DNA from: JAHDFB01 sp965658745
GTDB taxonomy: Bacteria > Bacteroidota > Bacteroidia > Chitinophagales > Saprospiraceae
Length of the DNA: 64,000 nt
Reading direction: 5' to 3'
Assembly (NCBI GenBank): GCA_965658745.1
Contig: CBFHTK010000003.1
Span: 62,001 to 126,000 of the forward strand
Position numbers and translations under genes: made by a program. This document shows, in pieces, positions 56,073-64,000 of the stretch (its first letter is position 1; every line of letters begins with the position of its first letter). The notes beneath the pieces are model-generated. The model saw only the letters and a program-made list of their open reading frames with translations, ran no database searches and was not told where the DNA came from.

Positions 56073-57751
56073 CAGTAATCTTGATATGCTTCATAATAAT
56101 TCATGCGTATACCTAGACCAATATAGAAACTACGGTCGTCGTAAGACTCAACCGCACTAACTGCGTTCCTATATTGAATGTTTAGATCTACGAAGCTATG
56201 CCTAAAAACTTCATAACTGAGATTAAATGCATATAGTTGTGTATTAACTCGATTTCCTTGGAGAAAACGTTGGTTGTCTGTACCAGCTCGAGTCTGGTTA
56301 TCGAGTAGTATATTGGCACCTATATTGGGACCATCACCGTCGACGCCTTGTGCGCTTAATAGAACACGAGGATGTATAAACCAACGATTACCAAATCGAT
56401 AACGAAGATCCCACATCATTTCGTAGAAGTTGGCTCCTAATGGATGAGCGAGCGGCTGACTAAAATGTGAATAATTTGCCTTGCTTATTTCATAATCGTC
56501 AAAGCTCCTTCTGTGAGTATAAGTATAAGGTCGGACTGCATTTAGTTCTCCCTGCAAGTCAAGAAATTGAATACCTAGGAAGTCGATTGCCTTAAGGCCT
56601 ATCTGAGCTCCGAATTTGTTACCCCACCAAGCAATATCTTCCCTTAAGGCTCCTAGATTGAACTCATCCACAATTAGTTGGCCGTATAGCTGATACCCGT
56701 TAATTGGATTCCATTTAGCTTGCGCACCTAAGATTACATTATCTGGGCTGTTTAAAAACTGCTCCACAGTTCTGTAAAGCATTATCGGATTCAAATACTG
56801 TAATTCAAATTGATTCTCACGTGAAAAAACGACAGTTTCGAATACAGCAAGTTCCCAGCGATGGTTTGGCTTAAAGCTCAAAAGGTGCTGCGCCATGTAT
56901 TTTTTCGGTAAAGGAACGTCTCCAGCTACAAGTTTTTCAGTGAAAGGTGTTAATTCAGTGAAAAGATTCTGATAATTGAACTTCCAAAATTTCGTGTTGG
57001 CTCGTAAATACAGATAGTTGGTGGCAAAATCAGATAGCAAGAGCGATCTCATTCCATGCCCAATAAATTGCCTTCCATGGCCAAACTCAACATTTGTAAA
57101 CTTATTCAAGCTCATCCCCACAAAGCCATCTCCGTTTAAGTAATCAAAAGCGCTATTATCGATTCCGAAATCAAAATCCTTGTAAAATGCTTGTCCAGGA
57201 ATTGTCTGAAATCGATTTATTGTTTTCTCGTGATAACTTTGGAAAGATGCTTGATTCTCGTAAATAGATGCAGAGAAGTACATATTGGAACCAAGCGCAC
57301 CTTTGATACGCGCTGCTCTTGTGTTCTGAAGTACAAGGTCATTTGAATTGTCAAGCCCAGCTTTAAGAAATAAAATCGGATTAGCTGAAAACCAAAAATC
57401 TTTCTTTTTTACCGAATAAAAGTGACTTTTGTTCTCATAGAAATGCTTCCACCAGCTTTTGGAATCTGATTCTATGGGTACTTGAAATTCTGCCATGTCA
57501 TCGAGTATAATCTGACGATCATACATTTCTTGCTCGCTAAGACCTACACTGTCAAGCAGAAAGAAGTAATCTCTAATTTCGCTTCTACTTTTGGGCGAAA
57601 GCCCCATAAACCCTTCGTAGTGTCCATACTTGATCTCGTAACGATCAATCAACTGCTGCGCCCGCTCACGTTGCTCTACCCGACCCACTTGAGAGACAGA
57701 ATTAAAATAGAAAAGCAAGCCCAAGAAAATAAGTACTATCCGTAAAATCAC
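56072..57751 (-). CDS. Wzi/RemB-type outer-membrane capsule assembly protein
   Basis: A 559-residue outer-membrane barrel protein with a signal peptide (cut near SVSQ). A helical N-terminal region of about 130 residues precedes the barrel, which includes the family block VEFGHGRQFIGHGMRSLLLSD and the strand-rich C-terminus. In other bacteria Wzi-type proteins attach capsular polysaccharide to the cell surface; the related flavobacterial RemB takes part in gliding. The start is GTG 57751, overlapping the lpxK stop by 4 bp. Confidence 0.8.
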   Translation of the reverse strand: MILRIVLIFLGLLFYFNSVSQVGRVEQRERAQQLIDRYEIKYGHYEGFMGLSPKSRSEIRDYFFLLDSVGLSEQEMYDRQIILDDMAEFQVPIESDSKSWWKHFYENKSHFYSVKKKDFWFSANPILFLKAGLDNSNDLVLQNTRAARIKGALGSNMYFSASIYENQASFQSYHEKTINRFQTIPGQAFYKDFDFGIDNSAFDYLNGDGFVGMSLNKFTNVEFGHGRQFIGHGMRSLLLSDFATNYLYLRANTKFWKFNYQNLFTELTPFTEKLVAGDVPLPKKYMAQHLLSFKPNHRWELAVFETVVFSRENQFELQYLNPIMLYRTVEQFLNSPDNVILGAQAKWNPINGYQLYGQLIVDEFNLGALREDIAWWGNKFGAQIGLKAIDFLGIQFLDLQGELNAVRPYTYTHRRSFDDYEISKANYSHFSQPLAHPLGANFYEMMWDLRYRFGNRWFIHPRVLLSAQGVDGDGPNIGANILLDNQTRAGTDNQRFLQGNRVNTQLYAFNLSYEVFRHSFVDLNIQYRNAVSAVESYDDRSFYIGLGIRMNYYEAYQDY

Positions 57752-58815
57752 ACTCTGAAGTTTAATAAAAAGTCTTTGACATACTCATCAAAGTTATTCT
57801 TATTATGCTCAAGAAAGCGAACCTTGATGGGAAGAATAAATATCGGAATCTTCTTTTCTTGCAAAAAAGTACGGTGTTTGTCGAGTCTCGTACTATCTTT
57901 CTCTGTTGTAATAACTACTTTTTTCTTCGATTGCAACTCAGGGAGTGCACGATGTACTAGGCTTACTTCGTGTGGTTTGAAATTATGATGATCTTCATAG
58001 GCATGGACATTTACAAAATTGACGCGATCCTCTAAATACTCTTGGACATAGATAGGTTTGGCTATTCCCGTCAACATGATTACATCCGTATCGGCATCTA
58101 ATTCAATTTTCTGACGATGGTCATACATGTAGTAGGGCTTACCATACTCATAGGTCGAGAAGAATACTTTTTGCTCATTTGTAGGCTTGATTTTCTCAAC
58201 CCACTTGTCCATTTCCTCCGATGTCATATCTGGTGGACACTTAGACACCACAATAACTTGCGCTCTTTTATAGGCACGTCGCCATTCACGTAGTCTACCT
58301 GCTGGCAGCAGGAAGTCGTCAAAAAATGGTTGTTTATAGTCCGTAACCAACAAATTTAGACCAGGTGTAACAGACAGATGTTGGAATGCATCGTCAAGGA
58401 TGATCGTTTGAAGATCAGGGTGGTCGCCAATCATCTGAGGAATACCAATAGCTCTTCTTTCCGAAACCGATACGATGACATCAGGATATTTTAACTTGTA
58501 TTGAAGTGATTCATCACCAGTAAGATCTACACCATGACCACTCATTACTTCCATGTAACCTGTGGTTTTCCTGAGATAACCTCTACTGAGAATACCGAGA
58601 TTGATATAGGGTTGTAAAAGTCGGATTAAATACTCAACATGTGGGGTTTTACCAGATCCGCCCATAGACAGATTTCCTACTCCAATAACGGGAAGATTAA
58701 ACTTCGAAGAACGAAGCAAACCTATCTGATATAGTGTATTACGAGCCCCGATAACAATCCCATAAATCAGGGCAATCGGAGATAATAAAATACGAAGCAC
58801 AATGTGCTGCACCAT
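57748..58815 (-). CDS. lpxK: Tetraacyldisaccharide 4'-kinase LpxK
   Basis: A 355-residue membrane-associated kinase of lipid A synthesis. The N-terminal anchor (VLRILLSPIALIYGIVIGARN) is followed by the Walker A motif VIGVGNLSMGGSGKTPH, with IILDDAFQHLSV carrying the catalytic Asp-Asp. It phosphorylates the 4' position of the lipid A disaccharide. It starts 23 bp after the DPP11 stop codon and overlaps the wzi-like gene, so envelope genes dominate this operon. Confidence 0.93.
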   Translation of the reverse strand: MVQHIVLRILLSPIALIYGIVIGARNTLYQIGLLRSSKFNLPVIGVGNLSMGGSGKTPHVEYLIRLLQPYINLGILSRGYLRKTTGYMEVMSGHGVDLTGDESLQYKLKYPDVIVSVSERRAIGIPQMIGDHPDLQTIILDDAFQHLSVTPGLNLLVTDYKQPFFDDFLLPAGRLREWRRAYKRAQVIVVSKCPPDMTSEEMDKWVEKIKPTNEQKVFFSTYEYGKPYYMYDHRQKIELDADTDVIMLTGIAKPIYVQEYLEDRVNFVNVHAYEDHHNFKPHEVSLVHRALPELQSKKKVVITTEKDSTRLDKHRTFLQEKKIPIFILPIKVRFLEHNKNNFDEYVKDFLLNFRV

Positions 58816-58838
58816 CCAAAATGATTTATCTAATTAGA

Positions 58839-61001
58839 CTATTTGGTTTTGGGGTGCACCAAAGTCATTTCCTCGATCAAGTGGCTAGCTCCTGCGTATT
58901 TGTCAACAACAAAAAGTACATATCTGATATCGACCATGATATTTCGACAAATTGAAGGATCGTAATTGATATCACTCATTGTTCCTTCCCATGCTCTGTC
59001 AAAATTAAGCCCAATCAGATTTCCTTCCGCATCAATTGCAGGGCTTCCACTATTTCCCCCAGTGGTATGATTTGTTCCAATGAAACATACTGGCACGGAT
59101 CCGGTTGCGTCGGCATACGGACCATAGTTCTTTGTTCTGTATAAATCGAGTAGTTTTTCGTCAAGATCAAACTCGTAATCTTCTGGAATATATTTCTCGA
59201 CAACACCATCAAAATGCGTCACTGGTTTGTAGTAAACAGCGTCTCTTGGCTCGTAGCCTTGCACCTTTCCGTACGTTACTCGCATTGTGCTATTTGCGTC
59301 TGGCCAAAAGGTCTTTTCAGGAAATGCATCGATAAGTCCACGCATATATCGCTTCTGTAACAAGTCTATTTCCGCTTTGATTTCGCTATAAGGTCCAGCG
59401 ACTTTCTCGTCATACACACCTTTCCAGTCTGAAAACAAAATATAAATGGGATCACCTTTTATAGCTTTCACTCCATCTTCTGGACTCATTTCAAAAATCT
59501 CCTTCAATTTATCTTGATCCTTGAATGCAGAACGTTGGAATATATCTGTTAATGCAACTTCCAATGACTTAGCAGTAACGCTAAATGTCGTAGGACAGTA
59601 TCCTCTGTCTACATTATTTCGATACAGATCCGAAAGTGCGATAAATACTTCTTGATCAATATCTGCATTATAGTTTTTAAAGTGATTCTCCAGGTATCCT
59701 GCAACACGTGGTTTGAAATCATTATATCCAGCTTCGCCATTGTTTTCAAATCTACTCACCATTCGGTCTAGCACGGATGCAACGGTCATGATTTCCACAT
59801 TCCGTCGGACAACTTCGTCATAGTAATCTTTAGTGAAAGAATACCGCTCAATGGCTGCGTATTTTTCGCCAAATTTCTTCATCAAGTGACCATATTGTCC
59901 CCATAACTTGGGATCTGCTTTTACTCTTTTTGTAAACTCCTCTTCTAGATCTTGCTTTTTCGCAACGGCATTAGTTTTCTCTAAACCCGTCTTTTCGCCA
60001 ATCCACTTCTTCCAGTAATTTGCGATACGTGCAAACTTACTAGAATACTGTAATCGTACTTTTTCATCTGCGCGCATGTACTTGTCCATGATTTTCAAAG
60101 CTACGTCGCGAATTTCGATTTTAGCAGGATCATTGATTTCTACTATTTGTCTTACAGCTTGAGAAGGAAGGTATTGATTTGTTCTTCCTGGGAAACCGAA
60201 AACCATCGTGAAATCTCCTTCTGATACACCATCCATTGAAATAGGTAGGTAGTGTTTTGGCACAAAAGGTTGATTATCTGCGCTGTATTCAGCGGGTTGA
60301 TTATCCGCTCCCGCATAAATACGAAACAATGAAAAATCACCAGTGTGTCTTGGCCAAACCCAGTTATCGGTGTCTGCACCAAACTTACCGATATTCTCAG
60401 GTGGCGCTCCAACCAAACGGACATCTGGATATGTAACTGTTTTGAATGCAAAGTATTGGTTTCCATTAAAAAATGGTCTGACCATCCATTCTTCATATTG
60501 ACTTCCTGGATTATCAGACATATATGCGTTGATATTCTTATCGACAATTGACTGTACTTCACTAGGTGACATATCATCGTTTACTCCTTTAAGGATAATT
60601 TCGGACACATCGTCGATCCGTTCAATAAAACGAGCAAAAAGTCCTGGATTTGCTTTCTCATCGGCTTTAGTTGCAGCCCAAAATCCTTTTTTCAAGTAAT
60701 TATCCTCAATCGTTGAATGTGATTGAATCTGACCATATCCACAGTGATGATTTGTCAACAATAAACCTTTGGGAGATATAACTTCACTCGTACAGAATCC
60801 ACCAAAGTGAACGATTGCGTCTTTTAGCGAACCTTCATTTACGCTGTAAACCTGTTCAGCAGTCAACTTCATTCCCATTGTCTGCATGTCACCTTCGTTG
60901 AGAGCTTTTAGTAGCTGGGGCAACCACATTCCTTCTCCTGCAAAAGCTAGATTGCCAAAACACAAGACTACAGCGAGTAATAAAACACGTATTAATTTCA
61001 T
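58839..61001 (-). CDS. S46 family dipeptidyl peptidase, DPP11-type
   Basis: A 720-residue periplasmic peptidase of family S46 with a signal peptide ending ALAFAG. The catalytic triad is visible: His in LLLTNHHCGYGQIQ (about 88), Asp in the ENIGKFGADTDNWVW region and Ser in TGGNSGSPA. The residue 18 positions after this Ser (NFDR) is Arg, which in Porphyromonas gingivalis DPP11 sets Asp/Glu preference at P1; DPP7 has Gly there. It should therefore release dipeptides ending in Asp or Glu. It heads the operon with lpxK, the wzi-like gene and metH. A partial promoter (TATTTTTG, minus strand, 61059-61066) lies upstream. Confidence 0.9.
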   Translation of the reverse strand: MKLIRVLLLAVVLCFGNLAFAGEGMWLPQLLKALNEGDMQTMGMKLTAEQVYSVNEGSLKDAIVHFGGFCTSEVISPKGLLLTNHHCGYGQIQSHSTIEDNYLKKGFWAATKADEKANPGLFARFIERIDDVSEIILKGVNDDMSPSEVQSIVDKNINAYMSDNPGSQYEEWMVRPFFNGNQYFAFKTVTYPDVRLVGAPPENIGKFGADTDNWVWPRHTGDFSLFRIYAGADNQPAEYSADNQPFVPKHYLPISMDGVSEGDFTMVFGFPGRTNQYLPSQAVRQIVEINDPAKIEIRDVALKIMDKYMRADEKVRLQYSSKFARIANYWKKWIGEKTGLEKTNAVAKKQDLEEEFTKRVKADPKLWGQYGHLMKKFGEKYAAIERYSFTKDYYDEVVRRNVEIMTVASVLDRMVSRFENNGEAGYNDFKPRVAGYLENHFKNYNADIDQEVFIALSDLYRNNVDRGYCPTTFSVTAKSLEVALTDIFQRSAFKDQDKLKEIFEMSPEDGVKAIKGDPIYILFSDWKGVYDEKVAGPYSEIKAEIDLLQKRYMRGLIDAFPEKTFWPDANSTMRVTYGKVQGYEPRDAVYYKPVTHFDGVVEKYIPEDYEFDLDEKLLDLYRTKNYGPYADATGSVPVCFIGTNHTTGGNSGSPAIDAEGNLIGLNFDRAWEGTMSDINYDPSICRNIMVDIRYVLFVVDKYAGASHLIEEMTLVHPKTK

Positions 61002-61299
61002 TTATTTCAATTTAAGTCAGAAAATACCGACATTTTTTAAGTAAGTCAAACGGAAAATCAAAAATAGCAAAATAAGAGACAAAGATCTTGCACGTGAATA
61101 TGGAGAGAAATGTTTTTCGACAAAAAAGAGTCTTTAGCGATTCTTAATACGAAAAAACTAATTTAGATTGGAAGTACTAAATCTATATTTAGTGATTTGG
61201 TTTCTTTCGGCCTAGAGCTCTCAAAATAGTTCTTGTCAACAAATGGAACTGTATACTGATAGGAGATTACCAAGAATCCTTGTAGCATTGAATTTTTCT

Positions 61300-61520
61300 A
61301 TTTTTGCAAGGGCAATTTCAGTTGCTTTTACTTTTTTTGTCCGTCAAAAAAAGTAACAAAAAAACCTCTCTCACTAGACGAACTCGTCCCATTCACTTTA
61401 CTTTCAGTCTAGTATTCACATAATTGTACTTTCAGCCTTCGTGATTCTCCGCGCTTTGGCCACGTCCCTGTCCCCTCGAATCACTGCATAGTGTATCTCA
61501 AACAAGCCTAGTTCGACTTC
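61300..61520. repeat. Repeat-like intergenic segment with a 12-bp-stem inverted repeat
   Basis: A perfect inverted repeat, TTACTTTTTTTG-tccgt-CAAAAAAAGTAA (61328-61356), is followed by G/C-richer sequence ending near CACTGCATAG (61483-61492). The whole 660-bp gap 61002-61663 is without a convincing gene. The inverted repeat and flank look like a dispersed intergenic element rather than a terminator, since no T tract follows on either strand. Confidence 0.45.
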
Positions 61521-61577
61521 ATTTAATGACTCAATAAATTACAAAGAATTAATTTAAATCGGTCATGAGACATGCAC

Positions 61578-61628
61578 GTAGACCCGCATTCGAGCTCAGG
61601 TCGTTGCGAACGGGTATCCACTATGGCT
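61578..61628 (+). repeat. Direct repeat copy A flanking the membrane glycosyltransferase gene
   Basis: Starting at GTAGA and containing CCG, CGAGCT, TCG and GCGAACGG in the same order and nearly the same spacing as copy B at 63049-63097. It ends 35 bp before the gene start. Identity over about 45 aligned bases is roughly three quarters. Confidence 0.6.
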
Positions 61629-61663
61629 ACAATTTATATCTTTAGAAAATAATTGATATTTCT

Positions 61664-63004
61664 ATGGGGCGATCAGCTAGCCTATATATTTGCTTTTTCT
61701 TCTTATTCTGTTGTATCTATACGGTTTTTAATCTAGGGAAATTCAAGAAGCATGATGTCATAGCATGGGACCGAGCTGGGTACTATCTTTATTTACCAGC
61801 TTTATTAATATACGACGACCTTGATGAACTCCACTTTATCTCCCATATTGATTCGACTTATGAATTGACTCAGAATAATTCCAAATATGGTTTAGTACAA
61901 ATAGAACAGACTGGTCATCTTGTCAATCGTTATTCTTATGGAGTTGCATTATTTGAGCTATCTGGATTTTTGATAGCACATACATATGCGTCATATTCTC
62001 AAAAATATCCGCCAGATGGATATTCGATTCCTTATCAGTTAGCTATTCAATTTACATCTATTCTTTTTTCATTTCTTGGGCTTGTAGTCTTGCGAAGGTT
62101 CTTACGAGATTTTGGTATAAAGGAAACGCATATTTCATGTGCAATTATTCTTTTAGCTTTTGGAACTAACTTCTATTATTATTCCGCTTTTGAACATGGA
62201 ATGAGTCATAACTTCTCTTTTTTCCTTTGTTCTACAATCTTGTTTCTTACAAATAGGGCATATAAATTCGAGGATTGGAAATACTTCATTTTTTTGGGTA
62301 TTAGCCTCGGTTGGGCAGCGTTAGTGAGGCCAGTAGACATATTCTTTTGTATCATTCCTTGCCTTTGGCTAGGATTTAATATGGCTCAACTCAGGTTCTT
62401 AAAAAGACATGTAGTCAAGATATTAGTTCTAATGCTCTGCTTTTTGATTCCTTGGATACCACAAATTGTTTACTGGAAACTAACGACGGGTCAATTTCTA
62501 TATTACTCATATTCAGAATATGGATTTGACTTTACGAACCCGCAAGTATGGAAGGGATTATTTAGTTATCGTAAAGGCTGGTTTGTTTATACGCCCATAG
62601 CCTTTATTGGTTTCCTTTACATTTTTGTTGCTTGGCGCAAAAAAGAATACCGAAATTATGCTGTCGCTATTCTACTTTTCTACATACCGTATATTTATGT
62701 CGTCTTCTCTTGGTTTCAATGGTATTATGGTGGAAGTTTTGGATCACGTGTGATGATCAACACGCTACCCTTGTTAGCTATTCCCCTAGCGATTTTCGTA
62801 AAAGATGTGATAAATTTGTCCAAGATCAAAAAATACTTGATCATCGCCGTAGTTTGTTTTCTAGTAGTGCTAAATCTGTTTCAATCGTGGCAATACAATC
62901 GTGGAGTGCTACATTGGGATGCTATGTCAAAAGAATATTATTGGCGTATCTTTTTGAAGGAACATGCGAGTGAAGAGGATAGAAGTTTGTTGATGGGGAG
63001 GTGA
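61664..63004 (+). CDS. Multi-pass membrane protein, probable GT-C-type glycosyltransferase
   Basis: A 446-residue protein with about ten membrane helices. The first periplasmic loop has HDVIAWDRAGYYLYLPALL (Asp36), similar to the catalytic loop of ArnT/PMT-like GT-C enzymes. Later loops include FEHGMSHNFSFFL and the LVRPVDIFFCIIP turn typical of such membrane mannosyl/arabinosyl transferases. The lipid-linked donor and acceptor are unknown. It is a single-gene unit between two related direct repeats (61578 and 63049). A TATCTTTA -7-like box lies at 61637-61644. Confidence 0.65.
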   Translation: MGRSASLYICFFFLFCCIYTVFNLGKFKKHDVIAWDRAGYYLYLPALLIYDDLDELHFISHIDSTYELTQNNSKYGLVQIEQTGHLVNRYSYGVALFELSGFLIAHTYASYSQKYPPDGYSIPYQLAIQFTSILFSFLGLVVLRRFLRDFGIKETHISCAIILLAFGTNFYYYSAFEHGMSHNFSFFLCSTILFLTNRAYKFEDWKYFIFLGISLGWAALVRPVDIFFCIIPCLWLGFNMAQLRFLKRHVVKILVLMLCFLIPWIPQIVYWKLTTGQFLYYSYSEYGFDFTNPQVWKGLFSYRKGWFVYTPIAFIGFLYIFVAWRKKEYRNYAVAILLFYIPYIYVVFSWFQWYYGGSFGSRVMINTLPLLAIPLAIFVKDVINLSKIKKYLIIAVVCFLVVLNLFQSWQYNRGVLHWDAMSKEYYWRIFLKEHASEEDRSLLMGR

Positions 63005-63048
63005 CTTTTTAGCTTCTAATCTTGTTTCTATCGTCCGGGGGCTGATAT

Positions 63049-63097
63049 GTAGATCCGATTGCGAGCTAGAGCTCGAAGCGAACGGTGACCATTAGCT
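63049..63097 (+). repeat. Direct repeat copy B flanking the membrane glycosyltransferase gene
   Basis: The same-orientation partner of 61578-61628, sharing the blocks GTAGA, CCG, CGAGCT, TCG and GCGAACGG. It lies between the GT-C-like gene and the terminator of sucA. Confidence 0.6.
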
Positions 63098-63104
63098 CTT
63101 AAGC

Positions 63105-63137
63105 AAAAAAAAGGACCAGCTTTTCGGCTAGTCCTTT
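63105..63137 (-). terminator. Terminator of sucA
   Basis: On the minus strand a stem AAAGGAC-AGC / GCT-GTCCTTT with one mismatch is followed by a T8 tract, 34 nt past the stop codon. Confidence 0.9.
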
Positions 63138-63170
63138 CTTTCATTTATCAGTATCAACAACTAAGGTTTA

Positions 63171-64000
63171 CTATCCTAGCGCTTTTTCTAAGATTTCTGC
63201 TTGTTGTGCATCATGTACTTTCTTGTATCCCGTTGCAGGTGAAGCGCTTGCTTTACGGCTGATCAATTCGATCGAAGAACGTCGCATGCGTCCCATTACA
63301 AAACTCCAACCTCCCATGTTAACAGGTTCTTCTTGTACCCAGAAAACTTCTTTTGCTGCTTTGTATTTTTTCAAAATTGCATCAACCTGGTCTTGTGGGA
63401 ATGGATATAGTTGCTCCAAACGTACAATCGCGATCTCTTGCTCTTTCTTTAGCTCAGCTCTTTTCTCATATAGATCATAGTAGACTTTTCCACTACAGAA
63501 CAACAGCCTTTTCACTTTCTTAACTGTCGTCTCTGCATCATCTATGACTTCTTGAAATTTCGATTTTCCGGTAAAATCTTCCATCTTCGAAACACATAAT
63601 GGGTGTCTCAATAATGATTTTGGTGACATATTGACTAATGGCTTTCTGAAATTCCAAGTTAACTGTCTACGCATTGCGTGAAATAAATTGGCAGGAGTTG
63701 AAATATTGGTCACAACCATGTTGAACTCAGCGCATTGCTGCAAGAATCTTTCAACACGAGCACTACTATGTTCAGGGCCCTGGCCTGCATACCCATGTGG
63801 TAGTAAAAGAACTAAGCCACTCATTCTTCCCCACTTACTTTCTGCCGCAGATATGTATTGATCTACAATTGTTTGAGCTCCGTTGTAAAAGTCCCCAAAC
63901 TGCGCCTCCCAGATAACCAAGTCATTAGGTGTTGCAAGAGAATATCCGTATTCAAAACCCATCACGGCGAACTCAGAAAGTAGCGAATTAAAAATTCGAA
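63171..64000 (-). CDS. sucA: 2-oxoglutarate dehydrogenase E1 component, C-terminal part (runs off window)
   Basis: The visible 276 codons are the C-terminal part of the thiamine-diphosphate E1 subunit of the 2-oxoglutarate dehydrogenase complex in the TCA cycle. The frame stays open to the window edge (it reads RIFNSLLSEFAVMGFEYGYSL there), so the GTG/ATG pair at 63965/63962 is internal and not the true start. Recognisable blocks are WEAQFGDFYNGAQTIVDQYI, LPHGYAGQGPEHSSAR(V)ERFLQ, LVNMSPKSLLRHP and VWVQEEP-type VFWVQEEPVNMGGW. The E2 gene is not downstream. Confidence 0.95.
   Translation of the reverse strand, partial: RIFNSLLSEFAVMGFEYGYSLATPNDLVIWEAQFGDFYNGAQTIVDQYISAAESKWGRMSGLVLLLPHGYAGQGPEHSSARVERFLQQCAEFNMVVTNISTPANLFHAMRRQLTWNFRKPLVNMSPKSLLRHPLCVSKMEDFTGKSKFQEVIDDAETTVKKVKRLLFCSGKVYYDLYEKRAELKKEQEIAIVRLEQLYPFPQDQVDAILKKYKAAKEVFWVQEEPVNMGGWSFVMGRMRRSSIELISRKASASPATGYKKVHDAQQAEILEKALG

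Noticed and set aside
1..64000. tRNA, rRNA, CRISPR array, intact IS element or prophage
   Set aside because: No cloverleaf T-loop motifs, spaced identical repeats, transposase or phage genes were found in the sequence.

Overview
The window looks like a chromosomal segment of a member of the Bacteroidota. It is AT-rich and encodes two proteins with type IX secretion (T9SS) C-terminal sorting domains, a carboxypeptidase-plug TonB receptor paired with a lipoprotein, S46 and S9 dipeptidyl peptidases, a CotH-type lipoprotein and a Wzi-type outer-membrane protein. Where promoters can be read, they follow the phylum's unusual form: a TTG or TTTG, about 19-20 nt, then TAnnTTTG. There are no rRNA or tRNA genes, no CRISPR array, no intact insertion sequence and no prophage. 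Most genes are housekeeping or envelope genes. I cannot place the organism below phylum; a marine Saprospira-like lineage is only a guess.

Layout. 0-9 kb (all minus): a large secreted PKD/beta-helix protein whose signal-peptide region carries an 8-bp tandem repeat, a GH3-serine hydrolase fusion, and a TMTC-like membrane/TPR protein. 9-14 kb: a repeat-rich intergenic stretch, a stand-alone BioD-like/DRTGG ATPase, and a probable metal-uptake operon (TonB receptor plus lipoprotein) behind a perfect 27-bp palindrome. 14-23 kb: DPP-IV peptidase, DEAD-box helicase, a possible small RNA/small-protein unit, FtsK and sigma-54. 23-30 kb: an Xaa-Pro aminopeptidase, a 40-aa membrane peptide, thioredoxin, Nfu-type Fe-S carrier, inositol monophosphatase, DUF4783 protein and phosphoglycerate mutase coupled to a lipoprotein. 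30-37 kb: TrkA-TrkH potassium uptake, RadA, an OmpL-like porin and an ECF-type sigma factor. 37-43 kb: CotH lipoprotein, RecA, a short SSB and a second T9SS cargo protein. 43-52 kb: MFS transporter-GlpK pair, RimK-AstE/AspA-DacB cluster, an OmpR-type two-component system and an orphan periplasmic protein. 52-61 kb: a tightly packed minus-strand operon, DPP11-lpxK-wzi-metH. 61-64 kb: a GT-C-like membrane protein flanked by related direct repeats, and the C-terminal part of 2-oxoglutarate dehydrogenase E1 running off the window edge.

The most notable signals lie at the edges of genes. (1) Four copies of an 8-bp repeat put the secreted protein's only good signal-peptide start out of frame, while two or five copies would restore it; this looks like a phase-variable locus. 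(2) The palindrome of the metal-receptor operon covers the -33 element of a consensus promoter whose predicted transcript starts at or next to the start codon. (3) Two unannotated minus-strand segments (about 32.8 kb and 17.7 kb) end in canonical terminators with U8 tracts that do not belong to any annotated gene and may be small RNAs. (4) The sigma-54 gene has a consensus promoter overlapped by a 19-bp palindrome. I found no wholly new multi-gene system.
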